Positions 13,701 to 22,331 of a DNA stretch of 64,000 bases are shown here, in pieces; the first letter of the stretch is position 1, and the number at the start of each line of letters is the position of its first letter. This DNA comes from Hyposmocoma kahamanoa (Eukaryota > Arthropoda > Insecta > Lepidoptera > Cosmopterigidae). Below the pieces are notes generated by a model that was not told the DNA's origin, did no database searches, and saw only the letters and a list, made by a program, of their open reading frames with translations. Position numbers and translations under genes: made by a program. Where the stretch lies: contig NW_020653337.1 in assembly GCF_003589595.1 (NCBI RefSeq), positions 6,404,217 to 6,468,216 of the forward strand, read 5' to 3'.

Positions 13701-16700
13701 CATACACATAGACAACCAAAAATTACATTCTAACTCACGAGAGAAATAAATGTATACAATACAAATATATCTCCCGGCCCGGGAATCGCACCTGGGACCT
13801 CTGTGTGGTAATCCAGCACAGTAAACTTTCGGCCACGCAGACAGTTGATATTTACTATATTAGATAGGTAGCAGGTAATGGCAGATGAAAAAATGATAGA
13901 TTTTATTTTATAATAATTTACCAGCATCAATTTCCGATTCCGAACTTGAGTTACTACTGGAACTCGAATGATTGCAAATCTCCCTTCAAATAAAATAAAT
14001 AATTAGGGACGACATAGCTCTGTATAAATAATTAATTACTGATAACTGTTGAATGTCATTTTGAATAACTTACTCGTGATTTGCAAGTTCTATTAAACGA
14101 AGTTTATTACAGACTTGAAGATTAGTATTATTAATAGCCTACACGAATTTCGGGTAAAATACTAAAATTGTGATAACTGTAAAAAAGTCCGAGACGAAAA
14201 CCCTAAAAATCATGTTTTTGTTTCTTCACATTTTGTTCTGCATCGAATTAGACTAGAGCATAGTAGTCAGTGTTAAGTAGTAGTTATAATATTAAGTTTA
14301 TTGCATGTGACATTTTACTACCACGATATTCAGCTATTTTTATGAAATGACTAATACAATAATTATAAATACAAAGATCGAACATAAATATTTGATTGAA
14401 TATAATTTTTTTTTATGGCAAGGTCGCTGGTTTATATCCAACCGGACCGAAGGAATTTTTCTTTCCCTTCAATCTTTGTATTAATAGTTAAAGTTATGTT
14501 TTAGAAATACAACTTACTTGGGCTTAGAATTTTCCGGTAAAAAGGAGTTAGCAACACTCAAATGCATGATAGCGTTACTGATTTTAACACCTTCCGTCCA
14601 CGCTCCATTTAGAGATCCTTCTATCGTGTCACCGCTGGATAAAGTAAGGACTCCCTTACCAGAAAACACACCAGCCGATCTGAACTCTCCTTCGTAGTGT
14701 GTGCCGTCTTCAAATACCATGACACCGTGACCCTGGAGTACAATTATTGGTTTAAAGCTTGGTAACAGGTTTCTATTAGCTCAAGTATTTACAAACAACA
14801 ATAATGACTGGGGCCTTGTTCAATTCAAAAACAATTAGAATCGCATCGACGAAACAATACTTTAGTATTATTATCGATTTGCACTTACTCCATACCATTA
14901 TTACCAATGGTCGGAAAAAGCCGTTCCACATATATAGATAGATGTAAAGATATAGCGATGTTAAAAGACCAAATATTAATTAATTACTGTTTCGAATTCC
15001 GGCTTTCCGGAAATGGTTTTACTGCATCGTAAGACAAAACTACTGAACTAGGAATTCGATGATGTTGTTCTTTATTTTACTAAAGAGAGTAGTTAATTTC
15101 ATACGAAAGTCCGGAATTCGAAAAAAATAATTAATTAATTAATATTTAGTGATTTTAACAGCTCTATCGCCCCTTGTAGCTATATCTATACATGTATACT
15201 ATGTGGAACACCTTTTTCCGACCACTGATTATTACTCATCAATTTGGGAACTTCGAATTATATATGGTATGATTAATGGCAGATTTATTGATATTTACAG
15301 CAACTTAGTGATTTTAATGTTATCTATTATGTTTGTTATCTTAGGTCACTGATTGAAATACTAAATTTGATCTTCGTCACGACGTGTACAATTGTATTTT
15401 TATGATACTTTAAAATTTCATGCATATCGATAAGGAACAGCCGAGTCATTCTATTCATAGATTGTGTAGTGGATGCCAAGACAGTTTTGCTCGCTGCGCT
15501 ACGATAAGTATTACCATGGACTAACTTAACACAAGAGGACTGCTAAGCTCCAGATACTACAGACGTAACTCCGAAAAAGGTCAAAATTCCGTCTTATGTC
15601 TAGATGGCGCTGCGCTGATCAATAGTCTGGGAGTTTTTATATTATGTAAATGGCTGTGGTTATCAATTAAGTCCTCTTTAATATGAAATATAAGAAATCA
15701 GTTTCTTCCTTGTAATAATATTATTCAAATATTGATCATGAGCCAAAATTATTTTCTAAACTTCGAAAAATATGCGTGTTAACAGATGGCATTGTGTCTG
15801 GTGTGACAAACAAATTTATAAATTAACGCTGCCTTAATAAATATGGGTAGATGTCGCCAATCCTAAACAAAATAAAAGAATAGTCGGCACATATCTGGGA
15901 TCAGTGAAACGAGATCTACGTCCCGGGAGACGTATATCTCGGTCTCGATCTAATCGGTTTTTTCATACCTTATTTAGTTTCCAGTTTTATTTTTAAGCAA
16001 AATCAGCATAATTGATATTTTTAGGTGACAATAAAACTTTAGGTGCCAATAGATGATCTTTGCGATTTAAAGCTCTCTAGTGGCACTGCGACTGTTATGG
16101 ATAAGCGTATCTCTTACTACCAGGCCTCACGACGCACGAGCACGACTTGTTCGTCCCGTCATTTGGTATTATAAAAAAAATAGCTCGAAAGTTACCGAAA
16201 TGGTAATGCTCTTGTTATAACAAAGAAGGCATAGTTGGTGAATGCAGTATAAAGGTATAAGTTAAACGCCCCATTGCGTCATTGATAACGCTTCTTCAAT
16301 GAATCATAACAAGTCGGAGAACTTTATGGGTTGAATGTCTTTATCAAGGTTTAAGTGATTACGAGAATAGCGAGCAAATAAAATGAGAAATCATTTCAAC
16401 ACTTTTTTAGTATGGGAAAACAGACAACATACATGTAATGTATATATAGTGTACGATCTGTAATGCAAAAAATGTCCGAGAGCCGTACTTTGAATAGTCA
16501 GCATCAAAGAAGCCGAAGCATCAAGTTAATCAAAAGTTTATATAAAGAGATCAATTTTACACATGATATATTCAAAGTGCTCAAAATATTCAGTTAATTT
16601 GACAAATGTCAACTTTATCACAAAGAAAATAAAATGTATTTAATATTTTAAAGCGCAAAACGATAAATGAAAACTGTAATTTGAATTAATTGAAATAGTG

Positions 16701-19700
16701 TTATTTCTTGTCAATATTAAGCTTATAGATAAAAAAATAATCACTTTGGATATGTAGATAAATGGATACAAAGATCGAACAAATTCAAAGAAAAATTCGT
16801 TCGATCCAACTCGACGTGAACCAGCGACATTTTCGTCTAACGCGCGTTATCGCTCTCCCAGCTGAGCTATGGAACGAATCAGCAGACATTACGAATCTAT
16901 GTGCTTGCTGCAGATCTGTTTTAGGTTTTAACGGCTTTTTTGTCATAGCTCCTGTGTGAAACTATGAAAGTTTTTTCCTCACTCAGCCGGGTACCTTTAC
17001 GGCTACCAGGGGCTGACAAGAGATGTCGCTTTATCAATTGCAATATTTATTTATATACTTTAAGCATAAAGATTGTTTGTCTCCAACTGTACATAGTACA
17101 AGGAATTCTCCAGAGTGGCCCAGTTAATTGGTGTCATTGTTTTGGCAAATACGAGTAGTTAGTTTGAGACGAGATAACAGATAAAACCGGCCTCATTTTG
17201 TTAAGCTTTTTGTATGTCACGAGATAAGTTTTGTATTCAATTTCCAGTACAGGAAATGAAAATAAGTTAATTTGGGTTGTGTTGCGTTTTAATGTGTACC
17301 TTAATATTCATCATCATCAACCCATTTATACGTCTCTTGGGCACGAGTGTTTTCTCTCGCTAGTCCGCCACACTGGCCCAATGCGGGTTTTCCGAGGGTT
17401 GTGAACCTTCGACGAGCAGGTTTTATCACGATGTTTTCCTTCACCGAGATGTTTCGGTACCATTGGTACCTGGCTATGATACCAGGTATCATCACCCAGG
17501 GCCTCAGCTTGAGAACCGATTGGTCAAGCCAATTAGGCAACCACAGCTTAACCTTACCCATAACCAACCCATTTAGACGTCCCGCTGCTGACCACGGGTC
17601 TCCTTCATGGTAATAAAATTAAAAAGAATAAAAAGTAATTAATTAAAATTGCAAATTATATCAATATTAGTTACGCATTCATTAATTGAAGGTGTTATTT
17701 TAGTTTCTCTAAGATTAAATGATATTTATTCAATTTGAAAATCACCTGATAGTGCATTACGATAATTTTTCCTTATCAAAACGCAAGCGAATTTTTGTTA
17801 GACTATTTATGTGCCTTGAGTTATATAAAATACAATGAGATAATATAAAATACATTCTCATAAAAAACCAATTGTTGAAGGCTACGTTTGCATTTTTTTT
17901 TTCATAAGCAGAAAGTAAAGATGCCAAACACTATTGTTGTAGAGCACTACTTAAAAAAGAATAATCAATTTCATCGCCATTAACAATCTAGCTCTAGCAA
18001 TCAATCAGGCTCTAGTACTTCATTATACTGTCACAAAGCAAGACCCTAAGCACATTTCACTTATAAATAAATAAATATTAGACAACATCACATACAATGC
18101 TCTGATCCCAAAGTAAGTAACTAAAGCGTTTGTGATATGAAAGTCGGAAACAACGATGGTACCTCAAACACCCGGACCCGAGACAATATAGAAAAGTTAG
18201 TTAGTGTCTTGTGAAAGAGTTCGTCCAGGGTAGTACTGCCACCTTACGTATTTCTGCCGCCAAGCAGTAATGTCAGCATTACTGTGTTCCGGTTTTAAAG
18301 GGTAAGGGTGTTGGTGAAATTACAGGCACATGTGACTTGTCAACTTATGTCTCAGGGTGACGGGCGAAGTGGTAGTGCCCCTCAGAACTTTGCAATTTAA
18401 AGCTCTGAGTAGCACTGTAACTGTTATGGACAGGCGTGTTGCTCACCATCAGGCGTACGACTTGTTCGTCCCGTCACTTGATGTTATTAAAAAAAAAGTT
18501 TCTACACTGACCCGGCCGGGGATCGAACCCGGGATCTCAGAGATAGTGACATCGTTAAAACCGATGCGCAAACTACTCGATCACGGAGGTCGTCTGAACT
18601 CATGTTACCTTTTCCAATAAGTTTTTCTTAAGTAATTATTATTAACTAGAGCAACTGATAAATTAAAAAGCTAAACTGCACTTTATTATCAACTTACCAT
18701 CAATTAATATTATCTGTACTTATAATAAGAATTAATTTTTCTATGAATGCACCTATTGTTCTTCTGAGTAGTTTGGTATTTTCCGTGATAAAAATTTAAA
18801 AAGTAGCTGCTAGCGAACTCACCGTGAGTACATCTTGCATAAATAATCCTTCATAGTAAATTCCATCTAAGGTAACGATTAATCCGCACCCGTGTTTCTT
18901 GTTATCACTCCAATTGCCTAAGTATTTCTCTCCTTTCAGAATGTCGTCCAAGACCCCGTAGCCTTGTTTGACTCCGTTGACCCATTCGCCAGTGTACAAC
19001 GTGGCTGAAGATGATTTAAAATCTCCTAGTTTTTTAATGCCATGTCCATGTGGTTGACCGTCCTTAAAATAACCTTCATAGATATCACCATTTAGGTATT
19101 TTAATACGCCGTAACCGTTTTGGAGATTGTCTTTCCATTGACCTTCATATGTACCTTAAAAAAATATATATATCAGGGTCATCCAGATTAAACCAGAAAA
19201 TATTTACATTAAAGCAATAATACTAGATAATTGAGACAATACTTACCGACGTTCGGTATTTCCATTTTCCCGTGTCCGCATAAAGCATTTAGCTGGAACT
19301 GTCCCACGTAAAGTTTCCCATCTGGCCATTCTATTTTACCATGCCCATGGATCTTCCCATCCAGCCATCTCCCTTGATACTTGGCTTCTTTATAAAAAGT
19401 AGCCTTGTTTGAAAAATTATAACTCGCTGTTCTAATAGCCGGCGGTTTAAACGACTCTTTATTCAATGCAGTTCGAATAGAATGGTTCAGGGCGTGAAGC
19501 CATTCGGTTTTCTCTTGCTCTGTGCTTGTAGTCACGGACAGAACTTCTTCGGGAGTTGTCAACTGTATGACGTTTTGTAACGATTCAGTATTTGAAACAG
19601 GTTCAACCCACATTGTTTGTAATGGATGCACCTGAGGGTTACTGCCACTTATGTGTATGAACAAATCATTAAACAAAACGAACCAATGTGAACTGAATCT

Positions 19701-22331
19701 TCCAGGGTTCACCAAGTTGAGTTGTCGTGATTTGGATTCTCTAATCAATCGCCGTTCAGGAGTTCGGTACTGATCTAGGCTTTTTCCAACGGTTTCCCAG
19801 AACAACTTTGTTATCTCGGCTTCTTTTCGATTTTTCTCTTGCTCCTCAATCAATGAGTCCAAAGATGATATGACCTTGTTCAGTCGTTCACTAATATTTG
19901 TCTTGGCATCATTGTTTTTCCGCTTGGTCCTATATCGCAACAGAGATTGTGCAATACATTTATACGAACTCAACCTTGTTAACGGTTGCACAAAAGCCAG
20001 CGCGACTATGGCTTCTGAAGTCTTCTTATTATTTTTCTGCTTGTTTGATGGCAGCTGATCACTAAATAAGTTATAAATATTTGTTGGGACATCAACAATA
20101 GTATTAATCTGAGCGAAACCTCCAATAACAATCAAATTATTTACAGCTACATAATACTTTTTGTACAAATAAATATATTCTTCTAAATTCCTTATTAAGG
20201 AAATATCACAATCATTTATATGTTTCTCGGCATATTGCCACATTGAGAGTACATTCAAAGCAGTTATGTTTAATATTTCACCAAAAGTATCACAAACCAA
20301 ATCATAAATATTGGGATGTAGAGCAATTCCTTTGCTCTTCTTGACAAATGGTTTAACAAGTAAATGGTATATTGAAAGCATTTCTTCTAAATATCTTTGA
20401 GCAATGGAAAGGTCTTGGAACTCTGGTAATTTCATAGACTTTTCTATTGAGCAATAAGTAATATGTCCAGAGGACAGTATCCTCCAATGGTAACACATAT
20501 TCTGGGGTTTGCTGGTGAAGCTTTGGAGTTCACTAATATCAGTAATTTCTTCTTTAACCTTCTCAGTCTCCATTTCTTCTAATTTATTATTTAAATTTAT
20601 GATAGATTCAGTGTAACCATCTGTATGCTTTCCCAAATAGAAAACATTTTCATTGTGAGTATAAGCAAGTGTGTGGTGGTTTGTAGCTACCATATCTCTG
20701 ACACGATCACTATCAGAATTCTCTGTGAACTGTTTTGGACCACTTTTGTCTTGTCGAGAGTCAAAACTAACTTGATGAAAATGATTATAGCCCCAGATAA
20801 AAAGCCGTCCATCTAACGTTAGAGCAGCACAGTGCCATTTACCACATGACACTTTTTGAAGTCCAAACCCTGATAAACTCATCACTACCATGGGTTTTAC
20901 TCTTTTTACAGTGTCTCCAATTCCTAATTGCCCATATGATATGTCACCCCAAGTCCAAAGTTCTGTAGCTAAATTATTCTTTCCCAATTTTGACATATTT
21001 TTAAGATTCTCATTTTTCTTTGCTGTTTCAAATTCTTTCTCACTGCTTATTGTACTTGTTGAGAACTGTAACTCATCCATATTGCTATTAGATGTACAAC
21101 TGTTCATGAGGGAATTAAGGCCTTCATTGTGCAAGCGCATATGCATCTCCACAGCTTCATTATTATCACTGCTCCCACTAACATGTCTTGATAGTGTTGC
21201 TACTTTGTCCCCCACTGTTTTTACACCTTCATAAACAAAGTTTGTTAGATTTGATACATTCTCTTTAATTATTCTAGTAGGTTTCTCAGTATATTCCACT
21301 AAGTAGTCTTCTCCAGCAGATACCCAAGAGAGTTGTCTGCTCAGAAACTGTCTTGCAGCATCAGTGTTTATAAAAATATTGTTAACTTTTTCTGTATTTG
21401 CTTGAGGGGTATCATCTTGTTTATCTATCTTGTCATCTTCACTGGCAAGGGTTTTTACATCATCTGATTTTCTATCTGCATCTAAGTTATTAGAACTACT
21501 TTTGTGACCAGTATTTGTTTTTGTGATTTTTGATTCTTCTGAAGATGGACTAGAATCTTCTGTAAAGCTGTGAGCATCAACATGGACATCTGTCTGTGGA
21601 GCCGTGGTACTGCTGGAGTCCTCACTAGACTTGCTGATTTGGACTCCAAGGGGACAGGTTTCTGATAGGGATGGCACAGATGCTGGGGACGCTAGTCCTA
21701 TGATGGTCTGGCATTGTGAGCAATTTGATGCAAACACCTCTTCGTCTTCATTATCACTATCTGTGTCACAATTATCTGACTGCTTTACATTTTTTCTAGC
21801 TATAACTGCAGCAAAGTTCTGTCCTACAGATGCACTGTATACTGTCCTGCCATCGAAAAACGGGACCTTTTTAATACAACCAGTGTCTAATGATATTTGA
21901 GGCATACAACCGGAGCCCCATAGCTGCCCGTCACTACTGATAAAAAGTTGTCCAAAGTCATTAGTCACCACATTCCTGAATTTCACTTTGGAACTAGAAC
22001 TTTTAAACCCATGAGGACAGCACTTTGCATCTTCCTTAACTACAATTTCTTCCTTATTTTTAAAAGTAGAATTTGTTTTGTATAATCTTCCATAGACATC
22101 AATAATGTAAAGGATATCATTGTGATATGATATATCTATTGCTGAAATGCCACTGATTTTCCTGAATTTCAAGGCATCTCCTTCAATGTCACAGTGATAG
22201 AGGCCATGGTCACTTCCTAATACAATAAAATCTTTACCAAGGGAACACAATTTTACGATTTTTTCAGGTACTTGTTGGGATGAATCGATATCCAACGGTG
22301 TTATTCCTCTCCAAAATTTGTGCCGATTCAT
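1727..22331 (-). CDS. Als2: alsin (ALS2), complete nine-exon gene
   Basis: Alsin is a guanine-nucleotide exchange factor; in known animals its VPS9 module acts on Rab5 and its DH/PH module is linked to Rac, on endosomes. The start is the ATG at 22331 (A at -3). Coding exons: 19247..22331, 18823..19154, 14518..14732, 11432..11798, 9457..9596, 3907..4083, 2828..3105, 2306..2469, 1727..1771. All junctions are GT-AG with matching phase; the total is 4803 nt (1600 residues), close to the vertebrate length. Domains: RCC1-like blades roughly residues 1-600 (clear blade near 460-540) interrupted by a Ser/Asp-rich linker about 195-330; DH about 645-800; PH about 860-955; MORN repeats about 985-1200; VPS9 about 1460-1600. 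No in-frame stop or frameshift. Introns are loaded with repeats, the largest being intron 5 (5.4 kb). Upstream non-coding exons cannot be excluded. Confidence 0.95.
2003..2145 (-). mobile_element. tRNA-derived SINE, family L, partial
   Basis: Minus-strand copy in alsin intron 8. A box-B-like GGTTCGATTCC core and the flanking CCGGGAGAAATATTTGTA are shared with copies at 8026..8247, 11190..11325 and 13640..13850. The 3' tail with TTATTATTA is missing here. Confidence 0.75.
2306..2469 (-). CDS. Als2: alsin exon 8 (VPS9 domain)
   Basis: 164 nt, acceptor ATTTCAG, donor GTACGA. Encodes GYLWSMDELFPVFHFVVVRA and HFVEDFLEPGMQHGELGLMF, ending TTLK in phase 0. This is the distal VPS9 helix region. Confidence 0.92.
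2601..2668 (-). mobile_element. tRNA-like SINE head fragment
   Basis: Reads GAACGACCTC... through box B (GGGTTCGATTCCCGGC) on the minus strand. It lies in alsin intron 7. It resembles the head of the SINE at 18055..18600; no body follows. Confidence 0.45.
2828..3105 (-). CDS. Als2: alsin exon 7 (VPS9 domain)
   Basis: 278 nt, acceptor TTGTCAG, donor GTTCAA (a weak donor). Encodes KFWIGYTNCNSPMKDQLFQE, then IEKLLVIKRTFQKM and SLDPLLCVIASKLFEHNYLL, which has the pattern of a VPS9 core. An overlapping frame (KILDRLHELQLP) is rejected because only this frame joins both neighbours in phase. Confidence 0.92.
3907..4083 (-). CDS. Als2: alsin exon 6 (start of C-terminal module)
   Basis: 177 nt, acceptor TGTTCCAG, donor GTGAGT. 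Encodes EVVSAESLLQPTLLPRVHPA followed by LFVLYALHNKKEDDLYWRRL and ends MAFLGIDQ with the last codon split. HPALFVLYALHNKKEDDLYW is strongly alsin-like. Confidence 0.92.
4289..4600 (+). pseudogene. LINE reverse transcriptase fragment (CR1/Jockey-like)
   Basis: Encodes DVLQDSALGPNLFLIYINDL followed by NADDTAI, i.e. the RT stretch between the P-Q-G-S-x-L-G-P block and the catalytic YADD box. The catalytic box has decayed (Y to N) and PQGS has become LQDS. It sits antisense to alsin in intron 5 and is only about 75 codons long. Confidence 0.7.
4949..5214. mobile_element. hAT-like MITE, family D
   Basis: Terminal inverted repeats of about 30 bp start CATTGAC and include ATGGACG..CGGGTC. The element is flanked by the perfect 8-bp target duplication CCTATATC (4941..4948 and 5215..5222). 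The left end carries an extra 34 bases before a second copy of the terminal motif at 4983. No coding capacity. In alsin intron 5. Confidence 0.8.
5377..6606. mobile_element. longer relative of hAT-like family D
   Basis: Both ends match family D (left CATTGGCCTAC, right GGTAGGTCAATG, with about 100 bp of shared subterminal sequence each side), but the interior is 1 kb longer. Flanks GGGACAAA and GTCACAAA agree at 6 of 8 positions, a degraded 8-bp duplication. Short frames inside (5801..6040 minus, 6205..6480 plus) have no recognisable transposase. Confidence 0.6.
6607..8025. other. alsin intron 5, unassigned
   Basis: Mostly AT-rich. The more GC-rich patches at 6936..7165 and 7395..7455 look like eroded repeat material but I cannot name it. 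Confidence 0.4.
8026..8247 (+). mobile_element. tRNA-derived SINE, family L, near full length
   Basis: Head CGTGGCCGAACGGTTACCAT is box-A-like and AGGTTCGATTCCCGGGCC is box-B-like. The body has ATTTATTTCTCTCGTGAGTT and a GTTATTATTATTATA tail. Flanks share AACTGTT (8014..8020 and 8241..8247), a plausible short target duplication. The Leu/Ser-tRNA-like head suggests the origin. In alsin intron 5, antisense. Confidence 0.8.
8597..8690. repeat. imperfect inverted repeat
   Basis: Arms around TTTTCGTTTAGTAAAGGTAT and its near-complement (CAATACCGTTACTAAACG) some 35 bases apart. A related single arm lies at 8300..8328. Probably a fold-back element remnant. Confidence 0.4.
9457..9596 (-). CDS. Als2: alsin exon 5 (linker)
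   Basis: 140 nt, acceptor CGCAACAG, donor GTAAGA. Encodes VVRLLFPALPLEGIDLVLPY, then an acidic stretch (DDPEVEEDNETEG) and ends SQNPIDG with the Gly codon split. The acidic insert is probably a disordered loop. Confidence 0.9.
9866..9983. repeat. fold-back element, family F
   Basis: Inverted ends of about 33 bp containing GTCAAGAGCAC and CAAGCTTGACACTT. Related copies lie at 26525..26583 (one arm) and 54038..54148. No clear target duplication. In alsin intron 4. Confidence 0.55.
10150..10420 (+). repeat. dispersed repeat H (lepidopteran-type)
   Basis: Shares GTTGGAAGAGGGTAC, CCCATTTAAATTT and AACCGATTTCAA with 36960..37430. This sequence type is, to my knowledge, very frequent in moth and butterfly genomes. 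No ORF. In alsin intron 4. Confidence 0.5.
11190..11325 (+). mobile_element. SINE family L, 5'-truncated
   Basis: Starts within the body (GAGAAATATTTGTATGTCC) and continues to GGGGCTATGAGTGTGCG. The tRNA-like head is missing. It lies just before alsin exon 4 in the antisense orientation. Confidence 0.65.
11432..11798 (-). CDS. Als2: alsin exon 4 (helical linker)
   Basis: 367 nt, acceptor TTTTGCAG, donor GTACGT. Encodes SFGKLSVAPHQKWNAIFRQC followed by a helix-rich stretch ending ELKIYMQI. This position corresponds to the segment between the MORN and VPS9 domains of alsins. The opening C completes an Asn codon from exon 3; it ends in phase 0. Confidence 0.9.
12915..13098. mobile_element. fold-back MITE, family E
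   Basis: Terminal inverted repeats of about 45 bp (GGTCGTATTCCAGAACTC) enclose further internal inverted segments built on CTCAAGTC. TCTAAG occurs at both flanks, a likely target duplication. A second copy, missing the left tip, is at 23548..23722. In alsin intron 3. Confidence 0.7.
13358..13484. repeat. inverted repeat with 33-bp arms
   Basis: AATAAAAATGGAAGTTAATT near 13363 is matched by its reverse complement near 13455..13484, with only a few mismatches. Short MITE-like fold-back, no ORF. In alsin intron 3. Confidence 0.5.
13640..13850 (-). mobile_element. tRNA-derived SINE, family L
   Basis: Minus-strand copy with the head (CGTGGCCGAAAGTTTACTGT), a mutated box B, the body and an ATTATTATTA-rich tail at its low-coordinate end. 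Same orientation as alsin; intron 3. Confidence 0.75.
14350..14495 (+). mobile_element. internally deleted SINE family A copy
   Basis: Bounded by ATACAAAGATCGAAC on the left and its complement AATCTTTGTATTAAT on the right, with only the box-B neighbourhood (CCAACCGGACCGAAGGAATT) left in the middle. The unit matches the ends of the copies at 43.6-44.5 kb and 54.4 kb. Confidence 0.6.
14518..14732 (-). CDS. Als2: alsin exon 3 (last MORN repeats)
   Basis: 215 nt, phase 0 at the start (GHGVMVFEDGTHYEGEF), acceptor CTCCAG, donor GTAAGT. It continues the MORN series (FSGKGVLTLSSGDTIEGSL) and leads into the linker before the C-terminal half. It ends two bases into a codon. Confidence 0.93.
14905..15227. 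mobile_element. hAT-like MITE with long inverted ends
   Basis: 323 bp, bounded by CAATGGTCGGAAAAAG and CTTTTTCCGACCACTG. The inverted repeat extends about 110 bp inward from each end (TTCCACATATATAG, AATATTAATTAATTA, CGAATTCCGG), so nearly the whole element folds. Perfect 8-bp target duplication ATTATTAC at 14897..14904 and 15228..15235. No ORF of its own. In alsin intron 2. Confidence 0.85.
16025..16190 (+). mobile_element. repeat B, 5'-truncated copy
   Basis: Contains GCGATTTAAAGCTCT, GCACTGCGACTGTTATGGA and ACGACTTGTTCGTCCCGTCA, then TATTATAAAAAAAA. Same family as 18203, 29795, 46190, 47070, 53505, 56825, 60675 and 63075. Confidence 0.65.
16763..17060 (-). mobile_element. tRNA-derived SINE, family A, diverged
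   Basis: Read on the minus strand: GACATCTCTTGTCAGCC... body, then CATAGCTCAGCTGGGAGAGC (box A) and a weak box B, ending TTCGATCTTTGTATCC. The box A here is the best preserved of all copies and resembles an elongator tRNA head. Confidence 0.65.
17295..17605 (+). repeat. dispersed repeat K
   Basis: Shares GCTGGCCCAATGCGGGTT, TTTTCCGAGG, TTGTGAA and TCACGATGTTTTCCTTCACC with 57940..58205. The CATCATCATCAACCCATTTA start is the kind of end seen in insect retroposon tails. No functional frame. In alsin intron 2. Confidence 0.5.
18055..18600 (-). mobile_element. tRNA-derived SINE split by a repeat B insertion
   Basis: On the minus strand the head (CCTCCGTGATCGAGTAGTTT; box B GGTTCGATCCCCGGCCGG) is at 18592..18512, and the body plus ATTTATTTATTTAT tail (TTTCTATATTGTCTCGGGTC onward) is at 18200..18055. 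The two parts adjoin when the block 18203..18500 is removed. This SINE type is, to my knowledge, widespread in Lepidoptera. In alsin intron 2. Confidence 0.7.
18203..18500 (+). mobile_element. repeat B copy nested in a SINE
   Basis: Begins TTGTGAAAGAGTTCGTCCAG and ends CGTCCCGTCACTTGATGTTA plus an A run. The A tail sits at the plus-strand 3' end, giving the orientation. Small frames across it are incidental. Confidence 0.7.
18823..19154 (-). CDS. Als2: alsin exon 2 (MORN repeats)
   Basis: 332 nt, acceptor TTTAAG, donor GTGAGT. Encodes consecutive MORN units such as YEGQWKDNLQNGYGVLKYL, YEGYFKDGQPHGHGI, YTGEWVNGVKQGYGVL and YEGLFMQDVLT. Two bases at the start complete the Gly codon opened by exon 1. 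It is separated from exon 1 by the shortest intron of the gene (92 bp). Confidence 0.94.
19247..22331 (-). CDS. Als2: alsin exon 1 (RCC1-like, DH, PH, first MORN repeats)
   Basis: One uninterrupted 3085-nt exon starting at the ATG. The RCC1-type blade ELWTWGDISYGQLGIGD and the motif GKWHCAALTLDGRLFIWG are visible. The DH region starts near YLEEMLSIYHLL; the PH region contains RFSSHWFVLFNDLFIHISG and ends near TEWLHALNHSIR. MORN repeats begin at YQGRWLDGKIHGHGKIEWPDG. It ends in codon phase 1 before GTAAGT (19241..19246). Confidence 0.95.

Noticed and set aside
20890..21900. Plus-strand frames of 98 and 114 codons
   Set aside because: Antisense shadows of alsin exon 1.
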